In this document: one piece after another, positions 57,886 to 64,000 of the stretch
How the letters are laid out: each line of letters opens with the position of its first letter
How positions within the stretch are numbered: the stretch's first letter is position 1
Source: Chloroflexota bacterium
GTDB taxonomy: Bacteria; Chloroflexota; Anaerolineae; Anaerolineales; UBA4823
DNA: 64,000 bases
Assembly: GCA_029782365.1 (NCBI GenBank)
Contig: JAKOUW010000163.1
Location: forward strand, 100,680-164,679
Direction of reading: 5' to 3'
Notes under the pieces: model-generated
What the model saw: only the letters and a program-made list of their open reading frames with translations
Database searches by the model: none
What the model was told of the DNA's origin: nothing
Program-made: the position numbers and the translations under genes

Positions 57886-60800
57886 ATGCACCTTCGAGTC
57901 CTGGCTTGCACTGGCAATGGCTGGACGACCCCACTGGCTGAGTTGCGCCTGGCTGGACCGGCGAGAGCTGCCGGCATTGATTTGATTCAATTGCCGCCCT
58001 GGGAGGAAGCCAGCCAGGAACAGTTGGCTGCCGCAGACCTGGTAGTGGTGCAGCGCGAATATGCTGCCTGCTCTTATTATCCGGCGCTCGTTCAACGGGC
58101 GCGCCTTTTGGGCCGGCCTCTGGTTTTTGAAATCGATGATTTGCTCATCGATTTGCCGCTTGACCACCCCGACCATGCGCATTATGCCGCCTTGCAGTCG
58201 ATTATTTTGTCAGCCGTGAGAGAGGCCGACGCGGTATCAGTGAGCACGCCTGCACTTGCCCAGGTTTTGCACAAAGAAAACCCCAATATCTGGGTTCTGC
58301 CCAACTGCCTGGACGACCAGACCTGGCGTGTTCAACCCGTTTCTATTCGAAAATCCACCTCTCAAGAGAACACATCGCTGGTTATTGGCTGCATGGGGAG
58401 CGAATCGCACGCTCCAGATATCGCCGCGATTGTCCCTGCTTTGCAGCAACTCCTCGAACGGTATACTTTCCTGGAACTGCATTTTTGGGGCGTCAGGCCG
58501 CCACCAGAGCTAGCCAGATCCTCCAGAGTCGTTTGGTCGCCCCCTGTCACCGGTGATTATACTGATTTTGCCCGCCAATTCCAGGATGAGAATGGCCCGT
58601 CGGGGCGCTGGGATATTGCGATTGCCCCATTGAATGACAGCACTTTCAACCGATGCAAAAGTTCTATCAAGTATCTTGAGTACTCGGCTAGTGGGATTGC
58701 TGGTGTGTACGCTGACCTGCCTCCTTATCACAACGCAGTACGGCATGGAGAGACTGGTTTACTGGCGCAGAACACTGTTGAATCCTGGACGGCATGCCTC
58801 GAGCAGTTGATTAAAACCCCTGATTTGCGTTATCGTCTGGCGCAAAACGCGCTGAACGATGTTCTTCAGAACGGACTTTTAGTGAGACATGCATGGAAGT
58901 GGGCGAACACCTATACCCGCATATTGCGCCGTGAAAAACCCGACCTTCAATCGTTCGAAGGGATTTTCGAGCAAAGCTCGCCCCAATATTCTGCCAAAGA
59001 ACAAGGGAGTATTGTGCCAGAAAAACCTGACGCCAGCCTGGTGATATTAACTTATAACAACCTTGATTACACTCGCCAATGCCTGGAGAGTATTTACAAG
59101 CACACGCCTGTTTCAGAATCTTCTCCGACGCCTTACGAATTGATTGTGGTCGACAATGCATCGACAGATGGTACGCCAGCTTTCTTAAGGGCGTATGCAG
59201 AGAAATATCCAAACTTGAACGTGATCCTGAATAGAACGAACGAGGGATTCGCCAAAGGCAATAACCAGGGCGCAGCGGCAGCCAGGGGCAAGTTTCTTGT
59301 TTTTTTGAACAATGACATCGTAGTGACCCCCGGATGGCTGCCGGGTCTGCTCAAACACCTGGATAATCCGACCATTGGCATGGCCGGCCCAGTCACCAAT
59401 GCATCGGGCAACGAAACGCGCATCCCAGTTACATATCAGGATATCAGCGGGTTAGAGGCTTTTTCCGCCGAATATACGCACACTCATGCTGGAGAAAATT
59501 TTGAAATTGCCATGCTGCCTTTCCAATGCGTGGCGCTCCGGCGGGCTGTCTGGGATGAGGTGGGGCCGCTCGATGAAGGTTTCGGAATAGGCATGTTTGA
59601 AGATGACGATTATGCACTTCGTCTTCACCACGCCGGATACAAAATTTTGTGTGCTGAGGATGTATTCATTCATCATTGGGGCAGCGTTTCATTTTCCAAA
59701 TTAGGGGTATCAGGCTACTGGCAGCTTTTTCAAAGGAATCGGGTCTATTTTGAACAGAAATGGCAGGTCAAGTGGCAGCCCCATTTGCCGCGGCCCGAAC
59801 TGTTCTCCGAACAATACCGCCAGACTGTTGAAAACACTATTTATTTTGGTGGCGTGATTGCTCGAACAGAACAGGCTTTGAGTGAAAGCCAGCAGGCTCA
59901 AAATGAAGTGGGCGAACGGCTGGCAAAAAGTGCGGATGTCCAGAACAAACTGTACCAGGATTTGTTGGCAAGCCAGGAGACCCTAAGTGAATTCCGTAAC
60001 CTGCTGGCAGGAAGCGGAGCAAAACTTGCTGTTGCAGAAGGTAAGCTTGCTGCTGTGGAAGAAAAACTTACTGCCGCAGAAGGTAAGCTTGCTGCTGCGG
60101 AAGGTATACTTGAGGAGCAAAAACAGCGCAATCAAGAACTGAACCATTTGGTTTATTGGTATCTTTATCAACTTCAAACGCTGCAGCAAAGCCGCACATA
60201 CCGCATTGCACTGATCTTCCAGAAGATTCGAAAATTCTTCATCCCAGAGAAGAGCCGGCAGGAACGTCTGATATTGTTTTGTTTGCAGTTAGTGCGGATT
60301 TTGTTTCACCAGGGCCTGGTGAATTTCTTGCGCGTAGGTATTGTGACTGCTTTCCGCCATTGGCCGCTGCGCCTGGCTGCAAATTGGTTTGGGAACAACC
60401 TGCCATTACCCTGGAAAAGATCCGAAGAGGTTTTTAGCCAGCACAATCTCTACCCAGACCGCACCGAGGTGGTCTTGTTTGCCCCTCCGGATTTACTGCC
60501 AGATTACCAACCGCGCCGGGCAATTGAAACGGAAAGCTCAGACAATCAAGTGCGAGTCAGCCTCATTTCCACGTTGAGAAATGAAGCTAAAACCGTCAAA
60601 GCCTGGCTCGAATCCATTTTGCTGCAGAGTCGATTGCCCGATGAAATCGTGATAACCGACGGCGGCTCAACCGACGGCACGCAGGCGATCATTCGAGAGA
60701 TGATCGGCAGCTTCCCCATTCCGATCAAGTTCAGCGAAGCGCCTGCCGCAAACATATCCAGGGGCCGCAATCTGGCAATCCAACAGGCGGCAGGGCCTTT

Positions 60801-62655
60801 GATTGCTTGTTCAGATTGTGGAAGCGTCCTCGACAAAGATTGGCTCAAAACACTTCTGGTGCCATTTGAAACTGACCCAACCATTGAAGCCAGCATGGGT
60901 TATTCTCTTCCATTGGGTAGCGAAGAAATCGATGCACTGTGTTCTTCATATTTTATGGCTGATCTTTCGCTAATCAACCCGGCCACGTTTTTACCTTCCG
61001 GACGATCTCTGGTCATGAAGAAGGAAGTGTGGGAAAGGGTAGATGGTTATCCAGAGTGGTTGAGCGACGCCGGAGAAGACACATTGTTTGACGTGATGGC
61101 CAAAGTAAAACCTGCGCGTTGGGCTTTTTGTCCTAAAGCCATCGTTCGCTGGAAAGCCCCCCATTCGCTTCGCCGCTTTTACCGGACAGTTTTTCGCTAT
61201 TCGAAGGGCGATGGCGAAGGAGCTTTATTTACGCCGCATTACCAGAACCGCCGAGCGGGAGTTTATTGGTTTTATGGTGTGTGGAGCCTGTTAATCGTGG
61301 CGTCATTGATCTGCTTAGCCATTTTATCCACACCGTGGAAATTGCTAATCCCATTGGCAATCCTTGCACACGCGGCCTGGCAGTACTGGAGCCATATTTG
61401 GGCGGCTGCGAAACGTTTGAAAATTGGATTAAGAACTGCGGCGCTTGATCCATTTTACCTGGCGGCATTTCAAATGGCTCAACTCAGAGGCTTCAGCGCT
61501 GGCGTGCGCGGCCGAACTGCCGCTGTGCAGCGCAGCCTGGCTCGTTTTACCAGTCAGCTCCAAGATGTCCTGGCGGCTCATCCGCAGCGCCGTGGAGTGA
61601 TCATCTACCCGGCAACCCACGATTGGGGCTTTATGTTTCAACGGCCGCACCAAATGGCGCGCGCCTTTGCCAGGCAGGGGTTCTTGTTCTTTTATGGCAC
61701 AAATAATGAAAAGACCGACGGCCTGTTCGGTTTTCATCCGGTCGAGCCAAACCTGTATTTATTCCACGCCCCTTTGGATGTTTTCAAAGATCTTAAAAGT
61801 CCCATCGTTTACATTGGCTCGCCCTGGCACGCTGATAAGCCTGGATTATTTACTGATCCACGCATCATCTACGATCATTATGATGATTTGAACGTTTCTT
61901 CTGGGCGCAAGGAAGACCACCAGAAACTGATCCATAGTGCTCAAGTTGTGCTCGTGACCAGCCGCTTATTGGAACAAACGGTGAGCAAAGAGCGCCCGGA
62001 CGCAATTTTCGCACCGAATGGCGTCGATTTGGAATTTATTCTCAACTGTCGTCCGCAGAAAGATGATCCTCCTCCGGCAGATTGGCTGCCTATCGAGGCG
62101 GCGGGTAAACCCGTTGTCGGTTATTCTGGCGCACTGGCAGAATGGTTTGATTATGAGCTGTTGAGCCTGGCCGCACGCCAGCATCCACAATGGCAGTTTG
62201 TTTTAATTGGTGTAAATTATGATGGGAGCCTGGATCGCAGCGGAATACTCCAACTTCCAAATGTGGCCTGGTTGGGGCTAAAACCATATGCCGAGTTGTT
62301 TAAATATGTGTGGCGGTTTGATATTGCCACGATCCCATTTAAAATTAATGAAATTACCCTGGCCACATCTCCAATCAAGCAGTTTGAATACATGGCCTGT
62401 TTGAAACCGGTTGTGGCTACCCCGATGCCCGAATGCCGGAACTACCCGGAAATTTTAATCGGGGAGACGCCCGATCATTTTTCAGCCTGTTTGGAAACTG
62501 CGATCGAATTGACCAAAGATTCACGCTACCTGGACAATTTGGCCAAAACAGCGATGGCGAACACCTGGAGCGGCAGGGTGAGCGAAATCATCCAGGCGCT
62601 CGAATCCAGGACATCTGGTCAGCGTGAACTTCATGAGTTGAGGGATACAAAATGA
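57886..62655 (+). CDS. Four-domain glycosyltransferase with coiled coil (GT-B, GT2, GT2, GT-B)
   Basis: A 1589-residue protein. A GT-B domain (about 1-360; DLVVVQREYAACSYYPALV, LEYSASGIAGVYADLPPYHN) leads to a GT2 domain (about 380-640; LVILTYNNLDYTRQCLES, VVDNASTDGTPAF, VFLNNDIVVTPGW, MFEDDDYALRL). A coiled coil (about 655-765) with four 7-residue repeats follows. A second GT2 domain (about 888-1115; ITDGGSTDGTQ, ISRGRNLAIQQAAGP) ends in two hydrophobic helices (about 1124-1165). A last GT-B domain (about 1236-1589; PHQMARAFARQGFLFFYG, FAPNGVDLEFI, KQFEYMACLKPVVATP) closes it. I infer one enzyme making several linkages. A TTG at 57877 is an alternative start. The next gene overlaps by four bases (ATGA). 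Confidence 0.85.
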   Translation: MHLRVLACTGNGWTTPLAELRLAGPARAAGIDLIQLPPWEEASQEQLAAADLVVVQREYAACSYYPALVQRARLLGRPLVFEIDDLLIDLPLDHPDHAHYAALQSIILSAVREADAVSVSTPALAQVLHKENPNIWVLPNCLDDQTWRVQPVSIRKSTSQENTSLVIGCMGSESHAPDIAAIVPALQQLLERYTFLELHFWGVRPPPELARSSRVVWSPPVTGDYTDFARQFQDENGPSGRWDIAIAPLNDSTFNRCKSSIKYLEYSASGIAGVYADLPPYHNAVRHGETGLLAQNTVESWTACLEQLIKTPDLRYRLAQNALNDVLQNGLLVRHAWKWANTYTRILRREKPDLQSFEGIFEQSSPQYSAKEQGSIVPEKPDASLVILTYNNLDYTRQCLESIYKHTPVSESSPTPYELIVVDNASTDGTPAFLRAYAEKYPNLNVILNRTNEGFAKGNNQGAAAARGKFLVFLNNDIVVTPGWLPGLLKHLDNPTIGMAGPVTNASGNETRIPVTYQDISGLEAFSAEYTHTHAGENFEIAMLPFQCVALRRAVWDEVGPLDEGFGIGMFEDDDYALRLHHAGYKILCAEDVFIHHWGSVSFSKLGVSGYWQLFQRNRVYFEQKWQVKWQPHLPRPELFSEQYRQTVENTIYFGGVIARTEQALSESQQAQNEVGERLAKSADVQNKLYQDLLASQETLSEFRNLLAGSGAKLAVAEGKLAAVEEKLTAAEGKLAAAEGILEEQKQRNQELNHLVYWYLYQLQTLQQSRTYRIALIFQKIRKFFIPEKSRQERLILFCLQLVRILFHQGLVNFLRVGIVTAFRHWPLRLAANWFGNNLPLPWKRSEEVFSQHNLYPDRTEVVLFAPPDLLPDYQPRRAIETESSDNQVRVSLISTLRNEAKTVKAWLESILLQSRLPDEIVITDGGSTDGTQAIIREMIGSFPIPIKFSEAPAANISRGRNLAIQQAAGPLIACSDCGSVLDKDWLKTLLVPFETDPTIEASMGYSLPLGSEEIDALCSSYFMADLSLINPATFLPSGRSLVMKKEVWERVDGYPEWLSDAGEDTLFDVMAKVKPARWAFCPKAIVRWKAPHSLRRFYRTVFRYSKGDGEGALFTPHYQNRRAGVYWFYGVWSLLIVASLICLAILSTPWKLLIPLAILAHAAWQYWSHIWAAAKRLKIGLRTAALDPFYLAAFQMAQLRGFSAGVRGRTAAVQRSLARFTSQLQDVLAAHPQRRGVIIYPATHDWGFMFQRPHQMARAFARQGFLFFYGTNNEKTDGLFGFHPVEPNLYLFHAPLDVFKDLKSPIVYIGSPWHADKPGLFTDPRIIYDHYDDLNVSSGRKEDHQKLIHSAQVVLVTSRLLEQTVSKERPDAIFAPNGVDLEFILNCRPQKDDPPPADWLPIEAAGKPVVGYSGALAEWFDYELLSLAARQHPQWQFVLIGVNYDGSLDRSGILQLPNVAWLGLKPYAELFKYVWRFDIATIPFKINEITLATSPIKQFEYMACLKPVVATPMPECRNYPEILIGETPDHFSACLETAIELTKDSRYLDNLAKTAMANTWSGRVSEIIQALESRTSGQRELHELRDTK
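60022..60105 (+). repeat. Four tandem 21-bp repeats in a coiled-coil region
   Basis: Four in-frame copies of a 21-bp unit, starting at 60022, 60043, 60064 and 60085, encode KLAVAEG, KLAAVEE, KLTAAEG and KLAAAEG. Copies 2 and 4 differ by few bases. Each unit equals one heptad, so copy-number changes would lengthen or shorten the coiled coil without breaking the frame. Confidence 0.85.
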
Positions 62656-63602
62656 ACAAATTGTTTCGTCATTTGGGTGGAAACGCCATGCGATTGATCG
62701 CCAAGGGTTGGATAAATCTTCAAACGCGGGTTCTGCCGCGGATGTCAGAATATCAACGCGACCTTCTTGTGCGCGAACAGATTGAAGCACTGCTCCCCCT
62801 TTCAGAAACAGTAGTATTAAAAGGGATCGGGCAGGATGCAAACCGGAAAGCTGCGGAACTCAACGCTGAGCTGTTTCGTGAAGTCAATTCTATACCTGAA
62901 AAGGAATTACAGGAAATCCGGCAGCAGATTCGCGCGTACGGAGAGAAGAATAAGTTTATCCCGGAATACTTGGATGCGCATTTGCGCCATGCCAGCCGGT
63001 ATTTTCTCACTTTGCAGTGGCTTGAACCGATCCTTGCCAGCCTGCCCGCCGACGCAGTCATTCTAGACCTGGGAGGCGAAAGTGTGGCTACCAATTTATC
63101 CAGGCTGAAGTTTTCCCAGTACAACATTGCAAACCTGACGGTGGACTTGCGCTACTCCTGGCCGGTCGAGCCCAGATCGGTTGATCTGATCATTTGCACC
63201 GAGTTGGTGGAGCATGTCACGGATTTACCAGACGGGCTGAATGATACATTTTATGCAACAGGGCTTAAGGCTTTGCTGGGTGAGTGCCTAAAAGCTTTGA
63301 AACCGGGTGGGGTCATGTTTTTGACGACGCCAAATGTTAATTCGGTGCTCCAATTGAATAAGGCATTTGCGGGTGCCTCGCCCTGGTTTTATACCTTGCA
63401 TATTCGGGAATACACTGCCGGTGAGATGATTAACTATCTGGAAGAGGCAGGTTTTAAGGTTGATTATTGGAAAGATATCCAATGTATTATCCCGGATGGA
63501 GATTTCACGGACACTTTCCGTGTGCTTTTAAACACGCCCTTCCCCAACGCTACGGAACACCGCGGCGATGATTTGTTTTTCATCCTGCATAAGCCCACCT
63601 AA
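62652..63602 (+). CDS. SAM-dependent methyltransferase
   Basis: A 316-residue protein. Residues about 130-250 hold a class I methyltransferase core (VILDLGGESVATNL as a divergent motif I, SVDLIICTELVEHVTDLP, and LKALKPGGVMFLTTPN). Motif I has an unusual DLGGES in place of the DxGxGxG pattern, as in some sugar or lipid methyltransferases of polysaccharide loci. The helical N-terminus (about 1-110) is unassigned. The ATG overlaps the stop of the large transferase gene. It is the last gene of the polysaccharide run. Confidence 0.8.
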   Translation: MNKLFRHLGGNAMRLIAKGWINLQTRVLPRMSEYQRDLLVREQIEALLPLSETVVLKGIGQDANRKAAELNAELFREVNSIPEKELQEIRQQIRAYGEKNKFIPEYLDAHLRHASRYFLTLQWLEPILASLPADAVILDLGGESVATNLSRLKFSQYNIANLTVDLRYSWPVEPRSVDLIICTELVEHVTDLPDGLNDTFYATGLKALLGECLKALKPGGVMFLTTPNVNSVLQLNKAFAGASPWFYTLHIREYTAGEMINYLEEAGFKVDYWKDIQCIIPDGDFTDTFRVLLNTPFPNATEHRGDDLFFILHKPT

Positions 63603-63742
63603 CAGCCAGAAATGACCACCTGACAAATCTGTAATTTAGAAATCAACCCAATCTAGTCCTTTATAAATCTGTAAAGTTCATCGCGTCTCTACTCAGGTAA
63701 GATGAATTCAAGTCACCTTACCAGGCAAGATGCGAAGGAACT

Positions 63743-64000
63743 ATGCATATGAGGACAAGAAATCTGATTTCTAAAAGAATATCCATACTTTCTTTGACGA
63801 TTATCCTGTTGGCGGTAATGGCAGGGATGTTTTTGCCGATGAAGGCAGGTGTCAATGCGGCGCAAGCCAAAGGGACAGGGACGCTGCCGGTGATGCTGGG
63901 CACCTTCACCAAGGGGTACATGAACCAGGCGACGATTGATGCGGAAGTGAAGACGATGGATACCTGGGCGGGTAAGCAGGCGTCATTGGTGGGGGTGACG
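63743..64000 (+). CDS. Secreted protein, N-terminal part only
   Basis: The frame is cut by the window end after 86 residues. The start is ATG 63743 or 63749, with AAGGA upstream. The signal peptide has a basic start (RTRNLISKRIS) and a hydrophobic core (ILSLTIILLAVMAGMFL), with likely cleavage near NAAQA. The mature part begins GTLPVMLGTFTKGYMN and DAEVKTMDTWAGKQASL, which resembles the start of GH26-like glycoside hydrolases seen in polysaccharide loci, but this is a weak guess. The 140-base gap before it contains an inverted repeat, GGTAAG (63696-63701) with CTTACC (63717-63722). Confidence 0.55.
   Translation, partial: MHMRTRNLISKRISILSLTIILLAVMAGMFLPMKAGVNAAQAKGTGTLPVMLGTFTKGYMNQATIDAEVKTMDTWAGKQASLVGVT

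Noticed and set aside
63662..63667. TATAAA before the secreted-protein gene as a promoter
   Set aside because: No -35 match at 15-19 nt and the distance to the start codon is long; could be chance in an AT-rich gap.
1..64000. CRISPR arrays, tRNA or rRNA genes, insertion sequences, prophage
   Set aside because: No repeated spacer structure, cloverleaf-like sequence, transposase or phage motif was seen in reading both strands; short intergenic gaps leave little room for them.

Overview
The window looks like a chromosomal segment of a Chloroflexota bacterium, most likely class Anaerolineae. This is inference: the signs are a secreted protein with a long Thr/Pro-rich linker, lipoproteins without outer-membrane assembly genes, moderate GC, and several genes whose -10 box lies only 6-9 nt from the ATG with no ribosome binding site. 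I saw no rRNA, tRNA, insertion sequence, phage gene or CRISPR array. Both ends cut a gene.

Part 1 (about 1-24.6 kb) is housekeeping and repair. A plus-strand run holds a TPR protein (cut), a lipoprotein, mtaB, a HIT protein, a YqeY-like protein, a PgpH-type c-di-AMP phosphodiesterase, ybeY, a DgkA-type kinase, an endonuclease IV-like protein and a UDG-superfamily protein. A minus-strand block follows: a DinB/maleylpyruvate-isomerase-like protein, a B12-binding radical SAM protein, a Thr/Pro-rich anchored protein and a parvulin lipoprotein. After plsC (plus) comes a second minus block: histidine kinase, endonuclease III, asparaginase, degenerate metallo-beta-lactamase-fold protein, GAF-GAF-PAS histidine kinase and holB. 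Then uvrD, tsaE, tsaB, rimI and a family 4 UDG run on the plus strand.

Part 2 (about 24.6-63.6 kb) is a very large surface-polysaccharide locus, almost all on the plus strand with many 1-11 base overlaps. It opens with a flippase, a GT4, a deazaflavin-type oxidoreductase and a GT-C-like membrane protein. A MarR-type EPS-associated regulator follows, whose promoter overlaps a near-perfect 30-bp palindrome. Next are Wzm/Wzt-like ABC exporter genes and a first nonulosonate (sialic-acid-like) module: PseB-like dehydratase, RmlD-like reductase, NeuB/SpsE and SpsF. Glycosyltransferases, a hexapeptide acyltransferase, a Gfo/Idh oxidoreductase and an SDR lead to a second module: a CMP-sugar synthetase fused to a HAD phosphatase, and a short NeuB. 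A third cytidylyltransferase lies further on.

The most unusual part is 48.8-52.4 kb: an acyl carrier protein, an amino acid:[carrier protein] ligase (seryl-tRNA-synthetase-like), an AAC(3)-like N-acyltransferase and a DUF4910-type metallopeptidase-like protein in one tight operon. I infer a carrier-protein route that puts an amino acid on an amino sugar of the surface glycan, possibly with a trimming step. The locus ends with two tandem GT2 genes, a 1589-residue protein with four glycosyltransferase domains and a coiled coil, a methyltransferase, and the start of a secreted protein.
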